Source of the DNA: Liolophura sinensis
Lineage: Eukaryota; Mollusca; Polyplacophora; Chitonida; Chitonidae
NCBI RefSeq assembly: GCF_032854445.1
Contig: NC_088295.1
Location: 9,287,385-9,351,384 of the forward strand
Length of the DNA stretch: 64,000 nt
Direction: 5' to 3'
Shown here: in pieces, positions 25,859-38,970 of the stretch
Layout: every line of letters begins with the position of its first letter
Position numbering within the stretch: position 1 is the stretch's first letter
Program-made: the position numbers and the translations under genes
Notes under the pieces: generated by a model
What the model saw: only the letters and a program-made list of their open reading frames with translations
Database searches by the model: none
What the model was told of the DNA's origin: nothing

Positions 25859-27309
25859 GATTTTTATTGAACTTCTTATTCCCTGTAAATTACCGAGTCA
25901 TTTTGTGTGTGTCTTACTTCATGGCGCTAAGATGTTTAATCTAATACTACGGATTACACATTGATCTGACGACGTAAAATAAAGGCATGACTGGTTCGGA
26001 AACGTTCAATTCCTTGTGAATCAGCAGAGATGTTTGACCATATTATCACTATAGTGATCACAGTTTCGCAAAATATACAAAATATAAACAGATTGAGTGG
26101 ATCCGTTTCTATATTCCTATCGCATAGACATCACCAGACCTTCATCACAACCGCGCCTGTCGGCTGTTATAGTCACTTAAGTTAAAAAGCTTTCTGATCC
26201 TTCAACAGTCAATATTTACACTTCTATTTTCAGTGTTTGGACATTAGCATTCTACACATTTCAGGCTTAATGTAGCATTTAATCTAACAACGATACAAAA
26301 AGTCTGCGATCTTTCCATTTAGAAAAGTGATCAAATATCGCATAAGTGACAATGTCTTCGCTTTGACGGACTCTGTCGGAGAAACAGGAGCCCGATTTGC
26401 GTGCTGGTAGTCAATACAGATAAACCGCTAAACAACAGGCATGTCTGCAGAAACGTTAACTTTTTCGACAAAAAGCCCATTTGTGTGATTGACAGCTATC
26501 TTAAAAGTCTTGGGCTGAGCGGACGCCCAAGGAATATCTTTAGCCATGTGCCATTTAAGAGCAGGGTTTTGAGAGGAAAAGTCACGGTAAGAAATGGGAT
26601 CAAATGTAGATCAGCGTCTGAGAGCCGAGCAGATGGCCATGGTTGGCCACGCCAGGGATTTGGGGGTAATATCTACCTTTGTGCTGTGATCTATCCTGGA
26701 CTATATTCCTTGGGTTAAGAATGGGAACTGGCTGGTTTTAGTAGATCCACTAATAGGTTTACCCTAATGACATCACGTCTCCAGCCATTAAACCCGCGTC
26801 CAGACATGCCCGGATATGAACCGACTGTCATAGTTTAGACCATTTCCTGATTCAATCGTCTAAGCCCGCACGTTTTCTCTTGGCAAAATATTGTCCCTGT
26901 GGCTTGCCCTTTAACTCCAACGCATTCCTCATTTTTAGGAACTTGAACCTAAATCTTGCAGCTTTATGGTAAGTATCGATTTGCATTTTTTGCACGGATT
27001 CGACTTTTTGCTTAACGTATCAGAAAATATTAGAGTTACAGATTTTAAAAATTCTACAAACCAGTTAAGATGCCTAACAAAGTTTGGTTGATGATTTGTC
27101 ACACTACAATTTGATAGATTACTTCTGATTTCAAATCTTTTATCAGACATGACCTTTATATCTAAGTAAGAACTTCACATGACAAAAAATCGTTTCAAAA
27201 AGTTTATATTTTAAACTATAACTGTTAACCAAGTTTTTCCTCGGGGAATTGTTTATTTCTCTGTGATTATTAACATTTTACACACAGTACACTGGCTGAT
27301 ATTTTCCAC
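25859..27309. other. Intergenic stretch, no gene recognised
   Basis: The open frame 26401-26718 (105 codons from a non-ATG start) has no recognisable domain. No repeats or RNA genes were identified. Confidence 0.5.
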
Positions 27310-27512
27310 AAGGAGGCTCTCCCTATCTCATTGTGCGTCCTAACAGAATGGCGTCTCACCAATAAGGTCGCAGGCTCAAATCCACCTTTAATTCAAGAGC
27401 TTGTAAAGTGGCTTATTCCGGGCATTTCTGCAGGGCCCACCATACATGTAGTAAACGTTGTATATAATAGTGTAACACTGTCAACTGGAAAGCAGTAATC
27501 AAATAAAGAAAG
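27310..27512 (+). mobile_element. tRNA-derived SINE copy with GAAA tail
   Basis: The segment 'tctcaccaataaggtcgcagg' (27353 on) followed by CTCAAATCC matches the right half of a tRNA-derived SINE head: GGTCGCAGGCTCAAATCC is a B-box-like word. The element continues for about 130 bp and ends in CAAATAAAGAAAGAAAGAAAGG, a typical SINE 3' tail. It lacks the 'ttgagtacggcgtaaaa' segment of the other copies, so it may be a related family with a different body. The A box region is degenerate. Confidence 0.6.
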
Positions 27513-27529
27513 AAAGAAAGGATTACTAC

Positions 27530-27543
27530 ACGTGTCGACACGT
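27530..27543. repeat. Perfect 14-bp palindrome
   Basis: ACGTGTCGACACGT is its own reverse complement and is followed closely by a further CACGTGT. It lies just after the SINE tail. It may be chance or a binding site for a bHLH-type (CACGTG) factor; nothing else supports a regulatory role. Confidence 0.9.
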
Positions 27544-29683
27544 CACGTGTGGATATATGCTTAGAGACGATAGCAAATTGCTACCCTCATTTACTGATGC
27601 TTCTTTATGTTCACGACGTCTCCCTTGACCTGATTTGAGCCCCAATTTCGGAAGTTCAAGAGGACCGCCTCTCCTAAGCATGTTGCAAGATGAAGATATG
27701 GACATTGAATGGCGTTATTTGAACGCCTGTCTAAACCCTCGTCTGTAATTTTGCTCACATCACCTTGCTGACAGTTGTCAACCAGGCGATAGACAACTTA
27801 ATATAACCAGTGGTTGGGGGTTGCCTCTTTCATTCCAAGGTTAATCCACTTTTTGTACTATCTTCACACTGAAATGGTGTTTTATGTGCATTGCAAGTTT
27901 TTCGTTATGTATCCATGTTAAGCGATATAACATTTGGTAGTTATCCCAATTTCACGAAAACAAAAATGGCACCTGATGTTATTTGTACAGAAGATAAACA
28001 TTTCATATCACCATTTATCCTTCTAGAACTAACGAATAAGTTAACATTTACTATCGTTACGCAATTAAATACTGTGGTTAAGTTTTTTCGTTTTTTCCTG
28101 ATATTGCTACTTTTTTGACATAAAAAAAAAGAGAAAAAAGAAATTTTTGAGAAAAAAATTTCAGCGTGCGTGAAGGTTCCGCCTATAAAGCTTTCAAGCA
28201 AATCATCGCATTTGAACCTTCCTAAATGTATAAGCAGTGTTATTAATAACGCTGAAATCGTCCGGTGGAAACAAATCATCAATTTACCTCTGTTCTGGAA
28301 GATTTCCTGTATATGATCCAGCAGAAGAGGTAGGAAATTGCAATTTGTTTCTGTATTTGGCGTGGATCAAAATGGTCTTGCCAAGCCCGAGGGGTACATG
28401 TTGAAACACCCATCGTCTGACCTCTGGCCACTTTGTTAGGTCTTTATTACTGAACTTTTTTCTTTATTTTATCGACGATAAAAATTCATTACACTGCACA
28501 GTCGAATACTTTCAGAATAGCGTTTCGAATTGCTTCTTGACAGGAACAAGTTGTGGCCGAAGAGCAATCACAGCGGCGGTAGAGCACTTGATTATTGGTG
28601 TATCGACCCGGCTCTGGTGCTGCTCTTCTATCCAACTATCCCGCTCCAACCCGCCCTGGTAACTGCTCCAAACTACAACCAGCCTTCACCATTAATTGGC
28701 CAACCAGGCACATCGAGCAAATAGTCTTGTCCGTAATGCCATAGCGTGCACACCTTTGCCAGCTACGTGGCCTCTGTTTTCCTCATTCACCCGTATTCTC
28801 CAGCTGGTTTCAGACGAGTCATTTGGTCAGACAGTCATGGACAGGCCTTTATGCTTCCCTTTGAGCCTCTGTCGACATTTATGAGATAACAGCCATTGAC
28901 GAGGTAAGCTTAATGTACATGTTTTATACACTTGTCCAGAAGGTTTATCTGAGAGATCGTTGGGACCAAACGACACGTGGCAATAAAAGATTCTAGCTAA
29001 ATGAAGCCATGTGGAATTAGTGTGTTATAATTCCTTAGGATAAAGCTCTGTAATTTGTACATCTACCAAGATATGCTTTGTATCTGTTGTCTACGGGCAT
29101 GTGGCGCAGAATGTTTAGGGATTGACTGTAAACAAAGGCTCTCTATAGTACGTTTAAAGCGGTGTGTGGTTCATGCACCTAATTCTTAACATAGAGCTTG
29201 CAGATGGCCGGTGATAAAGCTAGACAGGGTCCGATCAGTCGTCTGTGAAATTCTCACCGCCGGAAGGGACGCCATGTTTTCACAGATAATGACCAGCTTA
29301 GCTGCCTGTAATTATGCCTTTGGGGTTTGGCAAAAAATCCATTAAGATCACCCAAAAGCGCAGCATTTTAGGAGCCTTCTAAATGTCAATATTGGCAAAG
29401 ATTTCAGATATAATTTCAGACAATACGGCACAAAAGCAAATTCGACCGGTTGTGTGCGTAATAAAAGAAGCCCAATTGTCCACGTGCATGTTAGAGTAGC
29501 AACGTTATGAGGTGTAAATTATACATAGTTCCATGACCGCACGCTATTGTCTTAGGAGATTCGTTCGATTTATGTCTCTTGCCCATGGTGTTGGCTGTGG
29601 GAACTGGGCATGTGGATTTGAGTGGGACGCTTCAAAATATAAAACAGTATCAGAGAGAAAAACAAAACATTAGTTTATTCCTT
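27544..29683. other. Intergenic stretch, no gene recognised
   Basis: Open frames on both strands around 27890-28280 (up to 113 codons) overlap A- and T-rich tracts (28080-28165, which can fold back on each other) and have no recognised domain. Nothing else was supported. Confidence 0.5.
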
Positions 29684-29737
29684 TATTATTTATTTATTTA
29701 TTTGATTGGTGTTTTACGCCGTACTCAAGAATATTTA
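29684..29737 (-). mobile_element. SINE 3' end, minus strand
   Basis: Reverse complement of the SINE tail: (TTTA)n, then TTTGATTGGTGTTTTACGCC, then GTACTCAAGAATATTT. Only the last 50 or so bases of the element are present, so the copy is 5'-truncated. It is close to the consensus shared by the copies at 37195 and 57102, hence relatively recent. Confidence 0.85.
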
Positions 29738-32700
29738 TTCCTTTATTAATGTTTATCACTGAAAGCTTATATTAAGTCTTCCTCCCCCCTTTCCAATAGT
29801 ACAGCAAGTCTGTTCAAAAAAGTAATAAATTAACAAGTTCAAACAATGTTTTCGGACATACCACAAAACTACCAAGAATAGGTACGTAGGATACCAACAA
29901 AAATATAGTGCCACGCCATGTACATTGTATCTATGGTCATATTGGAATATGGGACAACAGCGTCTCATTTACTACTTTCCTGTCTATTTCTTTTATTTGG
30001 TGGCAAATTTTTCAGGGATCTCTGTTACAAGTATTTGAGGAAATCAGACATTTTACTGATGAACTGAGACGTACATGTTACCAGCTAACTATTATCATAC
30101 GTCTTTCTGCTTCCTCTAAGTGTCCACGTCTCCGTTAGATCCCGAACGCAGACGGCTGTACCCAGGTATAAATGGGAATCAGACATATATTTTGCCAAGT
30201 CGTTTGTTTGAAATGCCTTCATTACCCTCTAAGACCTTTCTGCGGGTTCTACCATCCTTGGACTGTCCCTAAATCGATTATTACTCAACAGGGAAAACTT
30301 GGCTGATGTTTCTTTCATTGATATGATTATTGAGGCGATCGTCTACACCAGCAGATGGAGCAGCTGGCCCGTCGGACTCACTAAATATTGAATTCCTTGG
30401 CAATACTAGCACTTTAACACTTGGAGGAATTCGTCGCCATCGACTTGTAGCCGTCCAGATGGCTTGGCGATTTAACCACGTCGCTACCAATAGCTGCGGC
30501 CTCAGAAGCGAGCGTTACATCCATCGCTGGTCGTGGGGGTGAAATTTATTCAAAACTGAAATTAACCAAAATCGTCAGCCACCTTACCCCACGCAAATCG
30601 TTCTAGTCTTGTCCACACTCTGGTGCGGCCTGATGCAGCGCTCATACATTTGCAAATAGATAGACTTACCGCTTATCCACAGCTAGCTATAATCAGTAGA
30701 AATGGAATGTTTTTATGTAGTAATACCACCCACTGATAAAATGTTTTATTGGAAATGTGCATCTGTGATAAAATAAAATGCTATGCTGGAATGATAGAAT
30801 TTGAATATGTATCTGTAAATGTCGACCATCGGCTTTCATTATCAGCTGTATTGCCTTACTTAATTATTTATTTCCTCGGTGTGTTTTAAGCCCATTCCCA
30901 GAGTACCGGTGTGCTTTTTCCTAACAATGGGCAAATTGTGTTCAAACAATGCTAACACACAAAATCCTCACTCCAGTGGAGAAGTCGGGGATGGAGTTCT
31001 TTTGTAGCATACAGTAGCATCTCATCCCAAATATAGCTTGGGTTTGACAGGGACTTTTTATTTACATATCAGACACATCATCTACGCGAATGGTTTGTAC
31101 GATTTTCTTTTGGTTCTGGCAAATTCCTTGGTTCTCTGGTAGGGCTGATTGTCGTGATCAGTGACCTGCACCCGATTCTCCCTCATAGGAGCAGACCTTC
31201 AAATTGAACATCTGACACGGTAGATCCAGCTGCGAATGAAGGACAGGGGTGGAGTGTATTATGCTGCAGTCTGCCTTAAACAGTGTTGTATTCTTTGCTA
31301 ATGTAAGTTTGTATGCTGTAAGATTCTGTGGACGGAGCCTTTGCCAAGTTCTTTGTCATCATTGGGCCCCATTGATTTATCCTGAGACCTTGACGGCTAG
31401 TGTAATACAAACGCTGCTGTTTAGATTAATAATGAAAGCTGTGCATACCTAATGAAGATCGACCACTATGTCACCCCTGGTGGAAAATAGTGACATATAT
31501 ACAGAGGAAGCATGCGAACACTATCAAGCAATTTATTTCGGTTATAGACAGTACACAGTATATGAGGACAATTGAAATCTTCTTCTATTTCTTTCAACAG
31601 CTTTACAGAAAGCAGACCGAAGATGAATTTACATCATCCTCAGATAAAAACATGCTCTTTATGTCATTCTTCCGAACATCGAGATCTGTCATACGTATTT
31701 ATTAAAGTTTGTCTTCTATTCTGTTCAACTCAAATATGACGAATTTCTCGATTGATTTGCCTTAAGGCTTCAAAAATCTCGGAGACAACAAAAAATGGCT
31801 TCGTGATTGCCTTTGCTTCATAGCTGTGGAAGAAAACCAGTACTGGGATACTGAATCGGGAATATTCAGTGTTGAGTCAAGCACTTAGTAATTTAGATTA
31901 TTCTTTCAAAGTAACAAAGGCGAAAGATCACTATGTTGCATATAACATGAGGGCCCTTAATCCGACGACAGATTTTCCTTGTGGATTCTTTTTGAACTCT
32001 CTCATTCGATTTCCATTGACCGGAAATAACCAAGTTTCTCCACAAACGCTTTGTCGTGACAAATTCCCAGCGGGCCAAGGAGAAAAAAGTGTCGAAAATT
32101 GTAAAAGATTAAAAATAGCTGCGAAGAAACAGTTTTTCATTCCCATAGCTACTGTATGGATGCCGACAATGATTTGCTTCATATCGTGTAAATGGAGGTA
32201 GAGAACTGGCTAACTTTTTGTCCTTGTGATGAATGTATTCATTAGCAATAGTGACATTTTATAACACACTTCGTCCACACGTTCAGTATCAATCGCTAAA
32301 TTAAGCGGCAAATGTTAGTAACTTTCTTTTAGGTATTTGATGCAAACCAGATCAATACCGAACAGTTTAACTCGCTCCCACTATTCAATACCCGATAATT
32401 AACATATACACATGATCCAACACGATGTTTCTCTTCAGTCACCCGATTTAAACTTTAATAAACAGTAAAAATGAAGAGAGAAAAAAGTGACACAGTTTTT
32501 AATATCCGTGTCTGTAAATGTCGGTTACGACAGAAAACATTAACATTTTCACTATTTTAAACAGTAGCCACTACTTGCTATTTTATAGATTTGTCCGAAC
32601 GCGGCTCACAAACCTTGGCTTGAAAGTCACAATATGTAATACAGTAACTAATTGGGTTTTATTTAAATGAAATTTATAATACCGGTAACGTTTTTTCTGG

Positions 32701-33771
32701 ATCATAACCGTATTTGAATTATGCTGTTTCTACACAATCAAGATGGTTTGAATAGACGTCGTGAAATAAACATCATATATACACGTTGTGGACGCAACTA
32801 GTTCAAGCCAGTGTGAAACCATTGAACGCCTTTATTATTCCTGTGGACGGACCCAGGGCAGTATATTGAAATGTGTGAATGTCTGAAAGATGACCAAGAA
32901 TGGCTGCTTGATCAAGTCAGAGCGGTTCCACAAAATGGCACAGAGGCCCGGCTGCCTCCGTCTTATTATGACCAGGCACGCAAGCCGCTAAACTGGTGCC
33001 CGAAATGTAGGCTGAAGTGGCCTTATTTTGTTGGTAATATCCATATCCGGCAATATGAAGTCGTGCTGGTTTTGGGCGGGAACTAATCCCAGGCGGAGGC
33101 CAGCACTAAAACGACCGATTTTATCACCTAAATGTCGCGGAAAATCTAATAGTTCGCCGTCGTGTACTCTGAGATTAAGCCGGGCTTCGAACAATTACCA
33201 TTACTACAATAGCCTGTATTCAACTGATGATACATTAAACGAAATTAGCAAATCATGACTTCCTACCATTTATTACTTTTCTTAGGCCCAGGGTGTATGA
33301 AAAGAAAGTCATCAAACTTTTGACGAACAAAACGCAATTTGTAGAGCTTCGACGAAAGTCATCCGAAAACAGAAGCTCGGTTAGCTGTCCATTCGCAGGC
33401 CTAATCAGGGTATGGTAGATTATATCTTTGTCTGAGAGGGTAATAGAGGTCAAACTAGCGAATCGTTCACCATAACTTTCTATCTACTGCCAGCAATGAG
33501 TCGTTAGGTCAGTCCAGATTGTTACTGGATAGGCCGAGAATCCCTACCAGCACTTGCGCCATTTATGATGCCGGAGTGGTCACGTGATCATGGCATTGCG
33601 ATATCAGACCGTCAAGGCTAATTCTTAACGGATCACCTCGTGGATGTTATGATAATCATTTGAATCTATTGCGTGGTATTGAATTGTTCTATATTATTTT
33701 CCTCAAAAGCGCAAAAGTTAATTTCCTCTTACAATTTGTTTGCATTCCTTCATGCTTACTCTAGTATGGTT
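29738..33771. other. Intergenic stretch, no gene recognised
   Basis: About 4 kb without a supported gene. Overlapping open frames at 31869-32201 (both strands) and 32871-33258 have no recognised domain and no splice context that I can defend. A T-rich word near 30860-30895 (TTATTTATTTCC, then GGTGTGTTTTAAGCC) may be a very old minus-strand SINE tail. Confidence 0.45.
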
Positions 33772-33830
33772 TTTTTTCCTTGGGGTTAATAATGCTGGCA
33801 GTCGTATAAGGTGAAATATTCATTGCATTG
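33772..33830 (+). mobile_element. Diverged SINE fragment, plus strand
   Basis: 'TAATGCTGGCAGTCGTATAAG' (seen from about 33790) followed by GTGAAATATTC matches the 3' region of the SINE (taatgctggccgtcgtcgtataagtgaaatattc). It stops before the 'ttgagtacggcg' tail, so it is truncated at both ends. Confidence 0.7.
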
Positions 33831-34160
33831 TTCCATCTTATTATATGTATACAACACTTGCCTAAAAATTATTTAATTTACAAATGTCGTGAAAATTTTG
33901 AAAGTTATTGTGATCAATACAAGTTAAATCAGGAACTACCCAGTTTCATAGTTTAAAGACTGTAAGCGTTTCTAAATGCTATTTACTTATTCTAATGAAT
34001 TATATAGGTAAAGTTACGCCTGCAATCAAACAGTTTATGTGTCAGGTGGTATACAGAAAAACATTCACAATTTCTCCCTTTAAATTGATTGCAGGTCAAA
34101 TTATTTAGCCAAATGGTTCAACCCGGGGAATTTCTAAGTTAGATTAGGTAGAAAGTTTTG
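33831..34160. other. Spacer, nothing recognised
   Basis: AT-rich, with no open frame or ordered repeat. Confidence 0.5.
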
Positions 34161-34185
34161 TTTAGTTTAGTTTAGTTTAGTTTAG
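34161..34185. repeat. (TTTAG)5 microsatellite
   Basis: Five exact copies of TTTAG. This is not the animal telomere repeat TTAGGG, so it should be read as an ordinary microsatellite. Confidence 0.95.
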
Positions 34186-34946
34186 ACAGAAAACTAATTT
34201 CAATGTGATAAATTTCTATTTAATTGACATTAAAGATTTCCTATATATAACTTGTCAAAGCTATACATATGGGACTCACAGACTGTAAATAATGGGAAAC
34301 GTACATGGGAACATACTAGAGCAAATTTTAAAGGATTAGTTTTTAAGACAATAGTTTTCTAATTTTACACCTACTCCATATGTACCATATATTTCACTTA
34401 AAACGTAATTTTGTGTGGAACACTATTTGAATGGCGTCGATAACAGAAGTAGAGAGTTATTAGTCAGATTAATATCAACCAACCATAAATTACCATGAAA
34501 CCCGCCGATGGTTCAATGTTCCTCAATCTGAGAGACGATGTACTTTGTGCTCACACCTGATTCTCGGGGACAAGTTTTACATAATTTTCGAAAGTAATAA
34601 ATTGCATTAGGTACTCTTACGGACATAATATTTCCTCAGGTTTGATGACATCAATTTAAATATTTTAAAGTTTCGAGAACTGCAAGTGGAAATTTTGATA
34701 ACGAACGCTCCTTGTTGACCTTAGATCATTACCCTCTCAGAGAGCCAAGGTTGATTCAGTTATTCAGTTTTACAATACTCTTATGGTAGTTTGATAGTCG
34801 TAAATGTCAAAAATTTGGAGATGAAGACTAGCGTCGAATGGTGCGCATTGATAATAATTTATGTAGACTACTACGTCTGCAATTGCCACATATCATGAAA
34901 ACTAATCTACCACATTAGCTCTGTATTAGGTACATATATATCAAAA
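34186..34946. other. Intergenic stretch, nothing recognised
   Basis: AT-rich sequence without a supported open frame, RNA gene or repeat. Confidence 0.5.
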
Positions 34947-35050
34947 TTCCCCCGGGCTCTGCAAGGTTTCCTCCCACCATAATGCTGGCCGTCGTCGTAT
35001 AAGTGAAATATTCTTGAGTACGGCGTAAAACATAAATCAAATGAATATAT
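34947..35050 (+). mobile_element. SINE copy, 3' two thirds, plus strand
   Basis: Contains in order CCCCCGGGCTCTGC, GGTTTCCTCCCACC, ATAATGCTGGCCGTCGTCG, TATAAGTGAAATATTC, TTGAGTACGGCGTAAAAC and a short AAATCAAATGAAT tail. The same chain recurs at 57102-57222 and in part at 33772 and 37195, which defines the family within this window. The tRNA-like head is missing here. I associate such elements with lophotrochozoan SINEs (possibly the MetaSINE superfamily), but this assignment is from memory. Confidence 0.88.
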
Positions 35051-35187
35051 TAAAACATAATAACTTGTTCATTAGCGTTGAAGTCAGATGTACTCTCTGT
35101 TGATGTTTGAGTGCTTTCAAAGCGTCGTTTCTAACGCTGTGTGGACAGTTCGCCGGTCAGCTCGTCTTGCTAAGAAACCTTTGGAAA

Positions 35188-36285
35188 TTATGTAGATGAG
35201 TTCACCATGGCAGGTTTGCCAGGTAAGTGAAGAGTCTCAATAGGCCATATCCGGTTGCCAGGGCGAGTTGTATAGTCGGATAAAGGCGTCGTGGAATATT
35301 TGAAGAAAGCTCTGCTCGGTGGCTGTAATTGATAGAATGTCAACATCGGCAGAGTAATAGTTCGCATCGAGAGTGCCAGTACACTTCTCATATGCTCAGT
35401 CTACCTCAATCAGTAGATAATACAACGGGGCCGAAAAACACTCTTCTTCTCACGGTCTTGAGGATAAATCAGTTTCGTAACTTTCCATTTGATCTACGCA
35501 CTCCATCCAGTAGACAGCCATCTTACTACCTGACTCAATGGCAGGAGCCAATGGCTGCCAGTCCTTACGCGGTAATCAAGACGCCCACTAATGTCAGACT
35601 CGCAATCCAGCGAGGAGCCTGTACAGATATTTTATTTCAATTTAAGGGAAAGGTGATACTATCAACCATTTAATCTCGGCAAACAATGTCACTTCTTTGG
35701 GAAGGCCAAAAATCAATGATTCGTCCCATGCTCATCACCAATCCATTGATGTCCGGGATGACGGTATTAAGAACGCCACCTTGGTCCAACCTAAAGCCTG
35801 TACAGTCGGGTGAATTCGGCGAGGAGCTTAAGTTGGTCATGTTCACCCAGTGGAAATGGCCCGATACGACTTGGACCCGTTTAGCCGTGAACATGTGGTT
35901 TCTTTGACTTCTCAAATGCTGACAGGTAATGATAAAGCTACTTATTTCGTGTCCTGTGAATATTTTTTGTTCTTTAGGTTCTAACATTCAGATAAAAGGT
36001 TTAACTTGCATGAGTCCAGGCAATCTATCCAGTTTTCTGTGCAACAGGATTGCTGAAAGTAAGTCCCAAAACATATCAGATATCGTTTTCTCCTCATATC
36101 ACCTTTGCTTTATTCCACCTATCCAACACCCGTTATCTGTTTGGTGCTGTCCAGATAAAACTTCCCAAAACATCCCTGTGCGACAGAGGGGTATAAACGT
36201 GAACACAAAGTTGCTTAAGGTAATTTTATATGAGCAAACACTATATTCTACTCACATTCCACGACATGACAGTCATTTGGAGTAA
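35188..36285. other. Cluster of overlapping open frames on both strands, unrecognised
   Basis: Frames at 35329-35673 (+), 35670-35987 (-), 35686-35907 (+) and 35929-36285 (+) make this the stretch with the longest consecutive open frames outside the receptor gene and repeats. The minus-strand frame 35670-35987 reads segments such as FHWVNMTNLSSSPNSPDC and GRIIDFWPSQRSD, with possible N-glycosylation sites and a mixed composition, and might be an exon. I recognise no family and cannot place splice sites with confidence. Confidence 0.2.
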
Positions 36286-37194
36286 TCAGAGCGTGGTGTA
36301 AGTAAAGATTACCCTTCCACAAGAACTATCGTTCATCAAAGGATAGTAAGATATCTAAGGCAAATGTATTAGGCGGGCCGGGAAGCCTTGATACAGCTAT
36401 TTTGACGGTCAATTCCCTAATGACCTTCACTGCGTTTTGACAATTTCCAGAGAACCTAGCCTGCAGGATACAGACCATTTGCGGAATATGTTGATGTTCG
36501 ATGCTGGGTCATCAAATCTCCTTTCGCTGAAGGCTTCCCAGTCTATCCGGCACAACCTTTTCGCTATGTCTTAGCTGAGATACACGTCTTTGGCGATCAC
36601 ATTAGGCTGTTTGGTGATATTACGTGGTGTCCTATTGTCGTTCAGATATCAATCCTCCATTGGGGCCAAATTAGGCTGATTGGTTTGTATACCTTCAGGT
36701 AATAATCCTATATTGTCTGCCATGGGATGGATGGATGTCGACAATGCAATCCGTAGAAACAGTTTGTTTTCAATAATTCATGCAATCGTATGTTATTTTT
36801 ATTTAGAAGGCAGGATGGGTGATCGTGTTTTATGCATTGCTGTGTAATTTGCTAATTAAATTTGCTTGTTTTGAAGTGGCCTTTACGGGTTGCTTTAACA
36901 TGTAAAACCTGCATACAGGATTCTTCCAGACTACTTCTCTAACAACAAATTCCGTGAAACCTGATTTTAGTTCTATTTGATGTACATGATTTGTTGATTT
37001 ATTGCTCCTGTAGGACAGCTAACACGAGTCGCGTTCGAAGTATGTTAAGATCATTCTTTATTAACATGCAACTGGAGAGTTACTCGCACTGCAGGGGGTA
37101 TATTACGCTTTTCTTGTATAGGTATAGTGGGATTGGGGGTCGTCTAAAATTTATGTCTGTGTCGGTGAAAGTTTACAAGGAGTGACAACTAATG
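36286..37194. other. Intergenic stretch, nothing recognised
   Basis: No open frame above 65 codons and no ordered repeat. Confidence 0.5.
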
Positions 37195-37271
37195 TCCCTG
37201 ATATACATAACGCAATATCTTGAGTACGGCGTAAAACACCAATCAAATAAATAAAATAAATAATATCAGGG
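37195..37271 (+). mobile_element. SINE 3' end bounded by an inverted word
   Basis: 'TTGAGTACGGCGTAAAACACC' region (37220-37240) with a CAATCAAATAAATAAAATAAAT tail, plus strand. The fragment sits between CCCTGATAT (left, about 37196) and ATATCAGGG (right, about 37263), which are reverse complements. A normal retroposon insertion would leave a direct, not inverted, duplication. Confidence 0.82.
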
Positions 37272-38664
37272 AACGGACATAGCCGTACAGAAAATGCATG
37301 TATGATAAAGTCAGTATCATGCCGTTTTCGTATGTGGTTTTCATACCACACATGATTCCACGAATTATGTCTGGTGATAACCAAATACTTGTTTTAGATA
37401 GAGGGTTTATACAGGGAGTGGGTAGGGCGGAAAAATATATGCTAATTCGTCGTTCCACTGTTACTGCTATCCAAGGACTGTATATGCCTCCATGAATAAG
37501 TTAATAGCACTTTAAACATCCCTTATCGGCAGACCGATTTATTTCTATCCGATCACTTCGTATATGCCTGCAAAACTTGCTAAAAGACAGAGCTGTCTAA
37601 CCTTCTCAGAACTCATAAGGATGAGTTATAACAGAGAACATCAGTGAGAAGAGGTGTGTATATTCCTTTAATGACCAGGGGACCGTCATAGTTTCAACTG
37701 TATAGGCCTACTAGCATTAGGTTTGTCCTACAATACGGTGCTCAGTATTTCGTCTCTAAATACCATGAATGTATCTGTCAGTGTCTTCGCGATGTTTGAA
37801 TCTTCCGACATTACTCTGGGAGCAAGATTTACCCCGCTTGAGCGCTTATCTGTTCAACAGCCAAGAAAGAACCCTGTATTTTTCCTTAAATTCATGTTGA
37901 CACAAAACTTCTTTCTGAGGGACTATATCAGCGCAATTTCCACAGTTCAGGCCGAAGCCGTTGGAACAATATCAAAAGTCAAATCAAAAGATGGTCTCCT
38001 TACATAATCATTAAGGAGGCCCTGTGTAATTTGCCTTCCAGTAGTAAAAACAATCTTCCCTGAGAGGCAAAACTATGGCTATGTGTAGTTTCTACGACTA
38101 TTCAATTTATTATCATGAGATCTAAAAATAATAATCTGAATATTATTTTAGCTGGATTAAAATAAACTAATATCAAACCACAAGAAATCATGTAATATTT
38201 TTAATAAGAACTATAAAAGCGTTTTATTTTGTATTGTTCCTCACTGAGAACACTAGCATCTTTGTGAACAGTTCTTTGAGATGAGCAGGAAAAAGCTGTG
38301 GCCACGTTTGCTCCATCCTATTTATAGGATTCCAGAACTTCAAACCCATATCAACCTGCTGTTTACTCCAAATTTCCATTCTCGAAATAGTAACCAAAGC
38401 CCTGAAAGTTCCTACAAATGCTACGCAGGCTTGTTTTACATCCATATGTGGGTCTCAAACATAATCAGATAAACCCAAGACAATGTCCCTAACGTCATCT
38501 CTAGGCGAGAGACAATAAGGAGAGAGAATAAAGTAATTAGATTACTGAAACAAATAGGTTACCTTCATCCGGTTAAAATCGCCTTTCTACTCAAGGTTAC
38601 TCCAAACCCTATCCCTGCCTACAGTGATGAAACTTTCAATCAAATCTATGGCGTTGCGAAACTG
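37272..38664. other. Intergenic stretch, no gene recognised
   Basis: Open frames up to 94 codons (37723-38007), without recognised domains. Nothing else was supported. Confidence 0.5.
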
Positions 38665-38694
38665 TTTTTTTTTTTTTGTTTGTTTTTTTTTTTT
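38665..38694. repeat. Poly-T tract
   Basis: A run of about 30 bases of T interrupted by two G. It could be the reverse-complemented poly-A tail of a retroposed sequence, but no body is recognisable beside it. Confidence 0.9.
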
Positions 38695-38840
38695 AGCTAA
38701 CAGACTATCCATACATTGGCAAATAATACTAACTGTAATTCTGACGTGGAACACAGATGTTATTTAAATACTTCTGATGTTATGTCACAACGCGTCCATA
38801 TATTACACGACACTGAGCTCCTAAACATGCATTCAGCTAC

Positions 38841-38970
38841 TTTTATATCATTTATATCTCTTTTGCTTGTCTAGCACCTTGTAAATCTCTTTAAATTCCT
38901 GAAACTGTCTTTATGTAGTTTTATATCGTTTATATCTTTTGCTTTTCTGTAACCACGTAAATCTCTTTGT
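38841..38970. repeat. Tandem duplication, 78-bp period
   Basis: TTTTATATCATTTATATC... at 38841-38895 returns as TTTTATATCGTTTATATC... at 38919-38970. Both copies continue with TTTTGCTT, then CTGTAACCA/CTAGCACC and GTAAATCTCTTT. There are two copies only, about 85 percent alike by eye. Confidence 0.8.

Noticed and set aside
27353-27383. tRNA gene suggested by a B-box-like word
   Set aside because: No cloverleaf can be drawn and the stretch continues into a SINE body with a GAAA tail.
28080-28165. T-rich and A-rich tracts forming a hairpin
   Set aside because: Low-complexity AT tracts pair by composition alone; no specific stem was defined.
34161-34185. Interstitial telomere repeat
   Set aside because: The unit is TTTAG, not TTAGGG, and there are only five copies.
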